Assembly (NCBI GenBank): GCA_945865925.1
Contig: CAMBFG010000003.1
Coordinates: forward strand, 183,727-247,726
Source of the DNA: Dehalococcoides mccartyi
GTDB lineage: Bacteria; Chloroflexota; Dehalococcoidia; UBA2979
Reading direction: 5' to 3'
Length of the DNA: 64,000 bases
Shown: in pieces, positions 16,969 through 24,864 of the stretch
Position numbering within the stretch: position 1 is the stretch's first letter
Layout of the letters: each line of letters begins with the position of its first letter
Notes under the pieces: model-generated
What the model was told of the DNA's origin: nothing
Databases searched by the model: none
What the model saw: only the letters and a program-made list of their open reading frames with translations
Position numbers and translations under genes: made by a program

Positions 16969-17504
16969 TTTGTCCCTCCTGAGGTTGCTTTCACGGATGC
17001 ACGCTTCCTTTCGGCGTGCAATGCACGCCTGGCTGGTTTGTGAACCGACACTAGGCTCATACCGATTGAGGACTTACAAGCGTCGCGTTTCTGTGCATCA
17101 ACATTTCATCGCGACGTTTGGGTCGTCCTGGACGGCTGCTCACGCTGCGTCGAGGCGGGGCAGTTTCAACGCACGAAACGACGGCGCGAGGCGAGTCGCG
17201 GCCATTACAGAACATTTGTTTGACAAGATACGTACGGTTGTTCTAGTCTGGCTGGGAGTTGCCGCCCTCGGCCGGGTGGCGCAGATCCTCGGGGTAGCCT
17301 GAGCGAGGTTGCTTCGGTAGGCTGGAAGGTCGGCGGTGGGTTTCTCCGATGGCCGTCCACGCGATGCGTGGCGGTTGGGGACGTAACCCGTCGTCCGTCG
17401 CACAGTCTGTGCGAAGCCGTCTTGATAAGTATCCCGTTTGGGTCGTCGCGCTGCTCCATGATGGCGGCAGTCCCGGCTCCGACACGCCGAGAGGGTCATC
17501 CGAC
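16969..17504. other. 536-base intergenic region with structured leader
   Basis: This gap separates the divergent surface protein and rplI genes. Its left part (to about 17250) is less GC-rich than the surroundings and should hold the promoter of the minus-strand gene, which I cannot define. From 17256 onwards it would be a 5' leader of rplI with several hairpins. Examples are CCACGC/GCGTGG (17357-17371) and TCGCACA/TGTGCGA (17398-17414). No tRNA or known riboswitch pattern was recognised. Confidence 0.5.
17220..17249 (+). promoter_or_regulatory. Strong promoter upstream of rplI-dnaB
   Basis: TTGACA (17220-17225) is followed after 18 nt by TAGTCT (17244-17249) in a locally AT-richer stretch. 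RNA from about 17256 would carry a leader of roughly 250 nt before rplI. Confidence 0.6.
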
Positions 17505-18107
17505 GTGAAGGTTGTGTTCCTGGAGACTGTTGAGGGTTCGGGTTCTATGGGCGAGGTGCGAACCGTAGCCCCTGGATACGCCCGAAATTTCCTACTGCCG
17601 CGCGGCCTAGCCGCACCGGCAACACCGACTGTCCTCGCCCGTGCCGAAAGGCTGCGGGAGATCGAGGAGAGCCGGCAGCGGTCCCAGGATGAGCGGGCTC
17701 GCGAGCTTGTCGGCAAGCTCGAGGGCAAACCGCTCGTCATGGCTGTTCGCGTCGGTGAGCAGGGACGTCTGTACGGTTCTGTCACAAACGTTGACATCGC
17801 CCAGAAGGCTGGGGAGATTCTGGGCGAAGAACTGGACAGGCGTCGCATCCTGCTGCCTGAGGTGATTCGGAAGGTGGGGGTCTACACCGTGCCCGTTCGG
17901 CTGTCGCGTAGCGTCGTGCCGGATGTGCAGGTGGTCGTGGTGGACGTGGATGCGCCGGAAGGCGTGGACGCGGCCGTTGCGGAGATGCTGAAGCCAGCAA
18001 TGGAAGAAGCACCCGTCCCGACACAGGCCTTTGCCGTCTCGATGGCGCAAGCCACCGAGGACGAAGCCACCGATGGCGAGTCGGAGCCGGGCACTCCTTC
18101 CGTCTGA
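17505..18107 (+). CDS. rplI: 50S ribosomal protein L9 with C-terminal extension
   Basis: L9 binds 23S rRNA near the base of the L1 stalk. The N-terminal domain is clear: MKVVFLETVEGSGSMGEVRTVAPGYARNFLLPRGLA. It is followed by the long connecting helix and the C-terminal domain (GRLYGSVTNVDIAQ, RRILLPEVIRKVGVYTVPVRL). The 200-residue product is about 50 longer than usual; the extra Glu/Ala/Pro-rich tail (from about residue 150) has no known role. The GTG at 17505 matches the family N-terminus and GAGGG precedes it. The open frame upstream is leader sequence. dnaB follows, as in many bacteria. Confidence 0.93.
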   Translation: MKVVFLETVEGSGSMGEVRTVAPGYARNFLLPRGLAAPATPTVLARAERLREIEESRQRSQDERARELVGKLEGKPLVMAVRVGEQGRLYGSVTNVDIAQKAGEILGEELDRRRILLPEVIRKVGVYTVPVRLSRSVVPDVQVVVVDVDAPEGVDAAVAEMLKPAMEEAPVPTQAFAVSMAQATEDEATDGESEPGTPSV

Positions 18108-18148
18108 CGCACATGCCTGCAAGCAGGTGCGTCGCGGAAGAACAGCAC

Positions 18149-18169
18149 AGGGCCCGCTCGTCGGGCCCT
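18149..18169 (+). terminator. Hairpin between rplI and dnaB
   Basis: AGGGCCCG (18149-18156) pairs with CGGGCCCT (18162-18169) across a 5-nt loop. The stem is strong but no T-run follows, so partial termination or RNA processing between rplI and dnaB is possible. Confidence 0.5.
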
Positions 18170-18205
18170 CGCCGTCTCTGCACTCCCCACTGATCCGAGG
18201 CTGGC

Positions 18206-19660
18206 GTGGTACTTGATGGACGCCCTGCCTCCCTCCGCCCGGACCAGCGTCCGCGGCCGGCCCCCACGGGCCTGCCCCCGCACGACATCGCCGCCGAAGA
18301 GGCGGTGATCGCCGCGCTGCTGCTGGACGACGACTCCTACCCTCGCGTCCTCCCGATCGTGCAGCCCGAAGACTTCTTCCGTGAGCAGAATGGCTGGGTC
18401 TACGAGGCCTGCCTGGCGCTCGCGGAGCGCAACGAGCCGATCACCATCCCCACCGTCGCGCACGAACTCGACCGCAACGCGCGTCTCGATGCCGCCGGTG
18501 GCGAGCAGTACCTCGCCGAGATCGCTGGCAAGTACTTCACTGCCGTGGGTGTCGAGGCGCACGCACGCATCGTGGCCCGGGACGCGCTCTACCGGCGGCT
18601 GATCCAGGCGGCGGGGCAGATCGCCCAGATGGCCTACGAGGGCGGCTCGGACGTCCAGCGCGTCCTCAGCCATGCCGAGACCACCCTCCTCAACCTGCGT
18701 ACCGCGGAGGCCGCTGGCGACTTCCGGCGGCTGCGCGACCTGCTCGACGAGTTCCTCGAGTCGCCCTCTGAGGAAGAGGACGGCGAACTCTCCGGTGCGA
18801 TCCGTACCGGGTTCATGGATCTGGACGAGCAGTTGTCCGGTGGCTACAAGCGCGGCGACCTCGTGATCCTCGCAGCGCGGCCTGGCATCGGGAAGTCGTC
18901 GCTGCTGATGAACTTCGGCCGGAACGCTGCCATCGGACAGCACGGCACGGTCGCGGTCTTCTCGCTCGAAATGAGCGGCGAGCAACTCGCGATGCGCTTG
19001 CTCTCCTCCGAGTCCGATGTCGAGATGGCGCGCCTGCGCCTCGGCCGGCACACCGAGGCCGAAGAGCAGCAGGTGATGCGCGCCCACGGCCGCCTTGCGA
19101 CGGCGGGGATCTACATCGACGACTCCGCCGTGCTGACGGTGCCTGAGATCCGCGCGAAAGCCCGACGCTTGCAGGCGGAGCACGGGCTCGACCTCGTACT
19201 CATCGACTACCTCCAGTTGTTGCACGGCGGTCGCGCCGACACCCGTGCCAACGAGGTCTCCCAGATCACGCGGGCGCTGAAGGAGATGGCGCGCGAACTG
19301 AATGTGCCCGTCGTCGCTGCCGCGCAGTTGTCCCGTGCCGTGGAGTCCCGCACCCCGCACATCCCGATGCTCTCCGACCTGCGTGAGTCCGGCTCGATCG
19401 AGCAGGACGCGGACGTCGTGATGTTCATCTATCGCGAAGACCAGTACGTGAAGCCAGAGGACTGGCAGGCGCAGCATCCGGCTGAGCCCGGGGGGGCGCA
19501 CCCCACCGGCCTCGCGCAGATCATCGTGGCGAAGCACCGCAACGGCCCCACCGGCACCATCACCACACGCTGGGTCGCCCGCACCGCGAAGTTCGAGGAC
19601 CTCCTGTTGCGCCCCGAGCCCGGCGGGGGCCGTGGCCGTGGCGGCTTCGACGGGTTCTAG
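18206..19660 (+). CDS. dnaB: Replicative DNA helicase
   Basis: DnaB is the hexameric helicase that unwinds the fork. The 484-residue protein has the N-terminal scaffold domain (PHDIAAEEAVIAALLLDDDSYPRVL) and a RecA-like motor. Walker A is AARPGIGKSSLLMNF, followed by SLEMSGEQLAMRLL, Walker B in LVLIDYLQLLHG and the arginine-finger region RESGSIEQDADVVMFIYRED. GTG 18206 starts a short Pro/Arg-rich leader before the scaffold domain. It is followed within 9 nt by a DnaD-like gene and then a loader ATPase, giving a helicase-loading operon. No intein is present. Confidence 0.95.
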   Translation: MVLDGRPASLRPDQRPRPAPTGLPPHDIAAEEAVIAALLLDDDSYPRVLPIVQPEDFFREQNGWVYEACLALAERNEPITIPTVAHELDRNARLDAAGGEQYLAEIAGKYFTAVGVEAHARIVARDALYRRLIQAAGQIAQMAYEGGSDVQRVLSHAETTLLNLRTAEAAGDFRRLRDLLDEFLESPSEEEDGELSGAIRTGFMDLDEQLSGGYKRGDLVILAARPGIGKSSLLMNFGRNAAIGQHGTVAVFSLEMSGEQLAMRLLSSESDVEMARLRLGRHTEAEEQQVMRAHGRLATAGIYIDDSAVLTVPEIRAKARRLQAEHGLDLVLIDYLQLLHGGRADTRANEVSQITRALKEMARELNVPVVAAAQLSRAVESRTPHIPMLSDLRESGSIEQDADVVMFIYREDQYVKPEDWQAQHPAEPGGAHPTGLAQIIVAKHRNGPTGTITTRWVARTAKFEDLLLRPEPGGGRGRGGFDGF

Positions 19661-19669
19661 GCCGTCTCG

Positions 19670-20392
19670 ATGACCGCCGCTCGCCAGGATGCCGTGCCGG
19701 ACGGCGCCTTCGAGGGTTTCCGCACGGGAGCACGGGCGACCGCGATCCCCTCGCAGTTCTTCACCGACGTGCTGCCGGGGATCGAGGACGCGGCGGAACT
19801 GCGGGTGACGCTGTACGCGCTGTACGCGATCACGCGCCCGGGCTCGCTGCCGGTGATGCGCGCGAGCGCGGTCGCGGCGGAAGAGCCGCTGGCGCGTGCG
19901 TTCGCGCACCACGGCGGAGCGAAGGCCGTGCGCGCTGCCCTCGAAGGTGCCGTCGCGCGGGGCGTGTTGCGCTCGCTGGCCCTCGAGGACGGCGACCTGC
20001 TCGTCGCCGTGAACACCGAGGCCGGTCGGCGGCTGCTCGACCGCGTCGCGAGCGGAGCGGAGACGGCGCCGGGCGGCGGTGTGGTCGTGCGCCTCGAACC
20101 GGCGGGGACGCCCTCGCGGCCCGCGCAGGTGTACGAGCAGGAGATCGGGCTGCTGACGCCGGCCGTGACGGCGGCGCTGGCAGAGGCAGAGTCGAAGTAC
20201 CCCGCCGGGTGGATCGCTGATGCGATCCGGCTGGCGGCCGTAAACAACGCGCGCTCCTGGCGGTACGCGGAGGCCATCCTCCGCCGCTGGGAGACGGAAG
20301 GACGTGACGATGAAAGCGCTGAGCGATCTGCTGGGCCCTCGGGTTCCGGGCGACCGCCCAACCCCTTCGACGCGCTCATCCATCGAGAGTGA
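19670..20392 (+). CDS. DnaD-like replication initiation protein
   Basis: This 240-residue protein carries a C-terminal DnaD/DnaB_2-type domain. YEQEIGLLTPAVTAALAEAESKYPAGWIADAIRLAAVNNARSW covers the core and is followed by RYAEAILRRWETEGR, the family hallmark. In Firmicutes DnaD helps load DnaB at origins and restart sites. The N-terminal 125 residues (FRTGARATAIPSQFFTDVLPGIED) look like the winged-helix part. It lies between dnaB and a DnaC/DnaI-type ATPase, fitting a role in helicase loading. Its end overlaps the next gene by about 85 nt. Confidence 0.85.
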   Translation: MTAARQDAVPDGAFEGFRTGARATAIPSQFFTDVLPGIEDAAELRVTLYALYAITRPGSLPVMRASAVAAEEPLARAFAHHGGAKAVRAALEGAVARGVLRSLALEDGDLLVAVNTEAGRRLLDRVASGAETAPGGGVVVRLEPAGTPSRPAQVYEQEIGLLTPAVTAALAEAESKYPAGWIADAIRLAAVNNARSWRYAEAILRRWETEGRDDESAERSAGPSGSGRPPNPFDALIHRE

Positions 20393-21683
20393 CGCGCATC
20401 GCGTCGAGGCCGCCCCCGTCTGCATGCACTGCGACGGGGCACGCTTCGTGCGCGTCACTTCCGATCCGGAGGACCCGCGCTTCGGTCAGGCCGTGCCGTG
20501 CCGCTGCGTGCGCGAGGAGGACGGCCAGGAGCGTCGCGACCGCCTCACCCGCTACTCACGTCTGGGCGCGCTCCAGCGCCTCACCTTCGCCACGCTGCTC
20601 CGTTCCGGGCGCGCGAGCGACCCACGTGCGCAGCGCGCGTACGGCGAGGCCGTCGCGATCGCCGAGCGCTTCGCGAGTCACCCCGAAGGCTGGCTCGTGC
20701 TCTCAGGTGCGCACGGCAGTGGCAAGACGCACGTGGCGGCCGCCATCGCCAACGCCGTGATCGAACGCGGCGAGCCCGCCCTCTTCGTCACCGTCGCCGA
20801 CCTCCTCGACCACCTCCGCTCGTCGTACGCCGACGACGCCGAGGTGGAGTACGACGCGCTCTTCGAGCAGGTGCGCAGCGCCCCGTTGCTCGTGCTCGAC
20901 GATCTCGATGCATATGCGGAGACGGCCTGGGCGCGTGAGAAGTTCTTCCAGTTGGTCTCGCACCGCTTCAACGCGGTGCTGCCCACCGTGTTCACCGCCG
21001 TGCGCCAGCCCGCCGACCTCGATGCGCGGCTGGCGGTGCGCCTGACCGATCCGGCGCTGACGCAGGTGGTGGAACTTGGCGAGAAGGCGCAGCCCGCCTA
21101 CGTCCAGGTGGGCGCGATGACGCGCGAGCGGCTGGCCGCGTTCGCGTTCGACACGTTCATCCCGGACGGCGTGGGCCTCACCGGCCCCGACCGCAAAAGC
21201 CTCGAAGGTGCGTACCGCCGAGCGGTCACCTGGGCGCGTGACCCGAAGGGCTGGTTCGTGCTCCTCGGCAAGAACGGCAGCGGCAAGACCCACCTCTCCG
21301 CCGCCATCGCGAACGAGCGCCTCGCGAAGGGCGACCGCGTCGCCTTCGCGAACGTGCCCGATCTACTCGATGAGTTGCGTGCGGCATACGCGCCGGACGC
21401 GCGCCGGCGCTACGACGACATCTTCCGCACGCTGGCGGAGATGCCCGTGCTGATCCTCGATGACCTGGGGGCACAGAAGTCGAGCCCGTGGGCGGAGGAG
21501 AAGCTGTACCAGCTGCTCAACCACCGCCACCTGGCGCGTGCGCTCACCGTGATCACCTCGAACGTCCACCCGAAGGACATGGAGCCCCGCATCGCCTCTC
21601 GTATCGGTGACCGCGATGTCTCCGAGATGTCTGAGATCACGGCGCCGGACTTCCGCCTGATGAACCACGGCGGCAAGAAGTAG
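20304..21683 (+). CDS. Helicase loader with two tandem AAA+ (DnaC/DnaI-like) domains
   Basis: DnaC/DnaI ATPases place DnaB on DNA. This 459-residue protein holds two copies of the AAA+ core. The first has Walker A GAHGSGKTH (near residue 135) and Walker B LLVLDDLD (near 195). The second has GKNGSGKTH (near 322) and VLILDDLG (near 382). An N-terminal CMHC...CRC zinc knuckle (residues 40-67) matches the DnaC-family start. The second copy keeps the ITSNVHPKDMEPRIASRI sensor/arginine region better than the first, so only one site may hydrolyse ATP. Start is GTG 20304 or ATG 20310, both inside the upstream gene. Confidence 0.85.
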   Translation: MTMKALSDLLGPRVPGDRPTPSTRSSIESDAHRVEAAPVCMHCDGARFVRVTSDPEDPRFGQAVPCRCVREEDGQERRDRLTRYSRLGALQRLTFATLLRSGRASDPRAQRAYGEAVAIAERFASHPEGWLVLSGAHGSGKTHVAAAIANAVIERGEPALFVTVADLLDHLRSSYADDAEVEYDALFEQVRSAPLLVLDDLDAYAETAWAREKFFQLVSHRFNAVLPTVFTAVRQPADLDARLAVRLTDPALTQVVELGEKAQPAYVQVGAMTRERLAAFAFDTFIPDGVGLTGPDRKSLEGAYRRAVTWARDPKGWFVLLGKNGSGKTHLSAAIANERLAKGDRVAFANVPDLLDELRAAYAPDARRRYDDIFRTLAEMPVLILDDLGAQKSSPWAEEKLYQLLNHRHLARALTVITSNVHPKDMEPRIASRIGDRDVSEMSEITAPDFRLMNHGGKK

Positions 21684-21698
21684 CCGAGCCCACGTCAC

Positions 21699-22775
21699 CT
21701 ACCGGACGAGCCCCTGCCGCACGAGCCACGCCGTGGTGTGCGGCGCGCTGTGGTGCAGCGACTCGGCGGACGGCAGCGAGGCGCGGTCGAACCACTCGAG
21801 GTCGGTGAACTCCGGGCGGTGGTCCGCCTCGGCGGCGACGTCATGCGCCGGCCCGGCGTAGACGGCCTCGAAGTGCTCGTTGTCCCAGAACAGTCCGGCG
21901 AGGCGCTCGGCGACGGCGCGCACCCCGGTCTCCTCGAACAATTCGCGCGCGGCAGTCTCCTCCAGTATCTCCCCCGGCTCGGAGTGGCCGGAGGGCACTG
22001 CCCACAGCCCGCCACCCGCTGTGCCGGGCCGCCGCTGACCGAGGAGTACCCGCTCATCACGTACGGCGAGCAGGCCCGCGGTCGGCCGAGGGTTCTCGTA
22101 GTGCCACGCTTCGCAGCGAGTACACCGCCATCCGCCGACGGTCAGCAGCGCGAGCGGCCCCGAGCAGCGTGCGCAGAAGCGGGGGCGTGCTCGCCGCGAT
22201 CGCCCGCTGACGACCTCGGCTGTCGCAACATCGAGGGCGTCGACGTCGAACCGGTGCGGGTTCACCGATCGCGCGACCAGCCCGCGCAGCAGCGCCTCCG
22301 TCGTGGGAAACGCGAGGGCGTCCCACGGCACTTCGTCTGGTGCGCACCAGCGCACATCCACCGTGCCGTCGCCGGGCTCCGGCTCGTCGTCCGTCGTCGC
22401 GAGGAATGACAGCAGGACGTGCCCGCGGCCGTCTCTGGTGGGCAGCTGTCGAGGTGCGGCGGCGATGCCGCTCATGCGCACCGCCACCTGTGCCTCTTCG
22501 CCCGCCTCGCGCATCGCGGCCTCGGGTGGGGTCTCGCCGAGGCCGATGAACCCGCCTGGTACGACCCACCCGCCGGCACCGCGCTCGACATCGCCCCGCC
22601 GCACGAGGAGGACGCGGCCATCGCGGACGATGACGGCTTCCGCCACGGGGAGCGGGTTGCGCCAGCGCGTCGTCCCGCACGCCTCGCACCGCCGGTGGCC
22701 GAGGTAGCGCTCGGCGAGGCGGGGTGAGCCGCAGACCGTGCAGTACGGGAGCGTAGAGGGATCGAGGTTGCCCAC
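21699..22775 (-). CDS. Tandem zinc-ribbon/Nudix hydrolase protein
   Basis: This 358-residue protein has a repeated layout: a four-Cys ribbon (CTVCG...CEACG), a Nudix domain, a second ribbon (CARC...CTRC), a second Nudix domain. Nudix enzymes hydrolyse nucleoside diphosphates linked to another group; a ribbon in front is typical of NADH-pyrophosphatase relatives. The second Nudix box, GHSEPGEILEETAARELFEETGV, is intact. The first, GFIGLGETPPEAAMREAGEEAQV, has Gln where the box has Gly. GTG 22775 gives a start just before the first ribbon; the longer frame upstream overlaps the MoaDE gene. Substrate unknown. Confidence 0.85.
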   Translation of the reverse strand: MGNLDPSTLPYCTVCGSPRLAERYLGHRRCEACGTTRWRNPLPVAEAVIVRDGRVLLVRRGDVERGAGGWVVPGGFIGLGETPPEAAMREAGEEAQVAVRMSGIAAAPRQLPTRDGRGHVLLSFLATTDDEPEPGDGTVDVRWCAPDEVPWDALAFPTTEALLRGLVARSVNPHRFDVDALDVATAEVVSGRSRRARPRFCARCSGPLALLTVGGWRCTRCEAWHYENPRPTAGLLAVRDERVLLGQRRPGTAGGGLWAVPSGHSEPGEILEETAARELFEETGVRAVAERLAGLFWDNEHFEAVYAGPAHDVAAEADHRPEFTDLEWFDRASLPSAESLHHSAPHTTAWLVRQGLVR

Positions 22776-22783
22776 GGGGTGCG

Positions 22784-23485
22784 CTAGGAGGCAGCCGGTT
22801 TCGGCTGCACGCCTTCCTGCCACTGGGCGCCGTCTGGGCCCCATTCCTTCTTCCACACCGGCACGGTCTCCTTCACTCGGTCGACCGTGCGCAACGCTGC
22901 TTCGAACGCGTCCTGCCGGTGCGCGGCGGAGGCCACCACCAGCAGCGAGGTCTCGCCGACCTCCAACATCCCGATGCGGTGGTGGATGGCGACGTCGTAC
23001 ACCTCGCGGTCGGCGAATGCCGAAAGAGTCTCGCGCGCGACGGTGGCGAGTTGGAGCGTCGCCATCTCCTCGTACGCCTCGTACTGCAGCCGCAGCACCG
23101 CGTGCCCCTCGTGGTGGTCGCGTACGACGCCCTCGAAGACCACGCACGCGCCCGAGGCCGGCGTCATCACGGCGTCGCGCAGCGCGCGCGGGTCGAGGAC
23201 CGCCTGGGTGACGAGGATCTTCGGGGTCTCGTTCGCTCCACCGGAGATCGGCGGGATGAGCGCGACGGTGTCGCCGTCCTTCAGGGCCGTCCCGGGCTCC
23301 AGGATGTATTCCTCGTTCACCGCGATCGCCACGCCGCTCAGGTACGGCCCGAGTTTCGGGTGGGTCTCACCGAGGCGGGTGCGCAGCGTCTCCACGGTCA
23401 CGTCGGACGTCGCGAACTCCTCGACGATGACGTCGCTGCCGATGACCTCACGCAGACCGGCAAAGAGGCGGACGGTGACGCGCAC
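22784..23485 (-). CDS. MoaD-MoaE fusion, molybdopterin synthase
   Basis: Molybdopterin synthase adds two sulfurs to precursor Z in molybdenum cofactor synthesis. Here the small sulfur carrier and the large catalytic subunit form one 233-residue chain. MoaD spans residues 1-83, from VTVRLFAGLREVIGS to IPPISGG. MoaE follows from about residue 88 and has GACVVFEGVVRDHHEG, HRIGMLEVGE, AHRQDAFEA and the catalytic-lysine region VDRVKETVPVWKKEW. The carrier's terminal Gly-Gly (82-83) is internal, so thiocarboxylation would need cleavage, as known for mycobacterial MoaX. GTG 23485 is the start. No other Moco genes are nearby. Confidence 0.9.
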   Translation of the reverse strand: MRVTVRLFAGLREVIGSDVIVEEFATSDVTVETLRTRLGETHPKLGPYLSGVAIAVNEEYILEPGTALKDGDTVALIPPISGGANETPKILVTQAVLDPRALRDAVMTPASGACVVFEGVVRDHHEGHAVLRLQYEAYEEMATLQLATVARETLSAFADREVYDVAIHHRIGMLEVGETSLLVVASAAHRQDAFEAALRTVDRVKETVPVWKKEWGPDGAQWQEGVQPKPAAS

Positions 23486-23535
23486 GAGAGCCCTCGATTC
23501 CACTCCAGTATAGGCGGCGGTATGGGCCGCCTCGG

Positions 23536-24819
23536 CTAGTCGAGGGTACGGAGCGGGCGCTGGCGCAGCGCGACCAGCGCTGTCGTCGCGAGGATGACAC
23601 ACGCCGCGATCGGGTAGGTGCGCTCGATGCCGATCGCGGCTGCCATGAGGCCGACGAAGAGCCCCGTGACCTGCATCAGCCCGCCGCCGAGCAGCAGCAA
23701 GCCGGTGACGCGGCCAAGCACCCGGTTCGGCACCATCGCCTGCACGATCGCGACGCTGACGGTGTTCATCACCATGAAGGTCACACCGGCGAGCCCGTTG
23801 AACGCGAACGCGATCGGGATCGCCCGCGAGAACGAGAAGCCGAGCACCGCCGCGCCGAGTCCCGCGCAGGATCCGAGGAAGAGCCACCCTCGGTGCTTCA
23901 GGGTTGGCCGCGTCATCAGGAATGTCGTCGAGATCACCGAGCCGAGGCCCCAGAACAGCGCGAGCGTGCCCCATCCGCTCGCACCCATGTGCAGGATGTC
24001 CTTCACCCACGCGCCGATGAGCACTCCCATCACGGAGAGTCCCGCCGCCGTGGAGAGCCAGGTGAGCAGCACCGTCCAGCGCACGGCCGGCTCTTCCGCC
24101 AGTACCTGCAGACCGCCTCGGAGGTTCGACCACACCGACTCGCGCTGCGCGGTGGGGTCGGCTGCCATGCCCGCTGCCTTCATCGGTAGCGCGCACAGCA
24201 GGATCGCGGCGGGCCCGACGGCGGAGATCAGATAGGTGGTGCCGACGCCGAGGTGCTCCAGCGACCAGCCGGAGAACGGCGCGGCGATCAGCAGCGCCGC
24301 CGACACGATCATGAAGAAGAACGACAGCGCACTCGCCATCGCCTCTTCCGGCACCACATCGCGCAACATCGAGGTGCGCGTGGGGCCGTCCTGGCCCTGC
24401 ACCAGGCCGAACGTGGCGAACAGCCCGATCATCAGCGGCAGCAACCGACCTTCACCCTCGTTCACCGCAGGGACGAGGAGGAGTACCCCGATCGCCAGCG
24501 TCATCACCAGCGACACGAACTGACTGACGATCAGCACCTGGCGCCTCGGGAAGCGGTCGGCGAACGCGCCGCCGAACAGCACGTAGGCGAGGAACGCGAG
24601 CCCGCGGCTCGCCCCCAGCGCGCCGAGGTAGATGACCGCCTTGCCCTCGGGCGCGGCGATCGTGACGTACCAGCCCTGCGTGAAGAAGAGCAGTGGCTGC
24701 GTGAGGCCGACCGCCAACTGGGTCCCGAGCAGCAGCCGGTACTCGCGCAGGCGGAGCGCCTGCTGGAGAGGTGAGCCGGTCGTCCCGATGGCGGCCACGG
24801 CGCCTCGTCTTTCTGGCAT
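23536..24819 (-). CDS. MFS transporter
   Basis: This 427-residue protein has about 12 hydrophobic segments and the major facilitator layout. A GGAFADRFPRRQVLIVSQ loop between helices 2 and 3 matches the MFS signature A region, and DGPTRTSMLRDVVPEEAMASAL matches the MFS_3/enterobactin-exporter-like group. Substrate cannot be inferred; export is more likely than uptake in that group. It is the first gene of the minus-strand run MFS-MoaDE-Nudix, with a 50-nt gap to MoaDE. It diverges from comF. Confidence 0.85.
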   Translation of the reverse strand: MPERRGAVAAIGTTGSPLQQALRLREYRLLLGTQLAVGLTQPLLFFTQGWYVTIAAPEGKAVIYLGALGASRGLAFLAYVLFGGAFADRFPRRQVLIVSQFVSLVMTLAIGVLLLVPAVNEGEGRLLPLMIGLFATFGLVQGQDGPTRTSMLRDVVPEEAMASALSFFFMIVSAALLIAAPFSGWSLEHLGVGTTYLISAVGPAAILLCALPMKAAGMAADPTAQRESVWSNLRGGLQVLAEEPAVRWTVLLTWLSTAAGLSVMGVLIGAWVKDILHMGASGWGTLALFWGLGSVISTTFLMTRPTLKHRGWLFLGSCAGLGAAVLGFSFSRAIPIAFAFNGLAGVTFMVMNTVSVAIVQAMVPNRVLGRVTGLLLLGGGLMQVTGLFVGLMAAAIGIERTYPIAACVILATTALVALRQRPLRTLD

Positions 24820-24864
24820 GCTGCGTGCTCGGAGATACGGAGGCTAACGCCTCGGAGGGGTCGA

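Noticed and set aside
17349..17504. Coding extension upstream of the rplI GTG
   Set aside because: In frame but without similarity to L9, and it overlaps the hairpin-rich leader.
17882..20458. An 858-residue open frame on the minus strand opposite rplI, dnaB and the DnaD-like gene
   Set aside because: It is antisense to clearly homologous genes, rich in Arg, Gly and His, and has no recognisable domain. High GC content suppresses stop codons in this frame.
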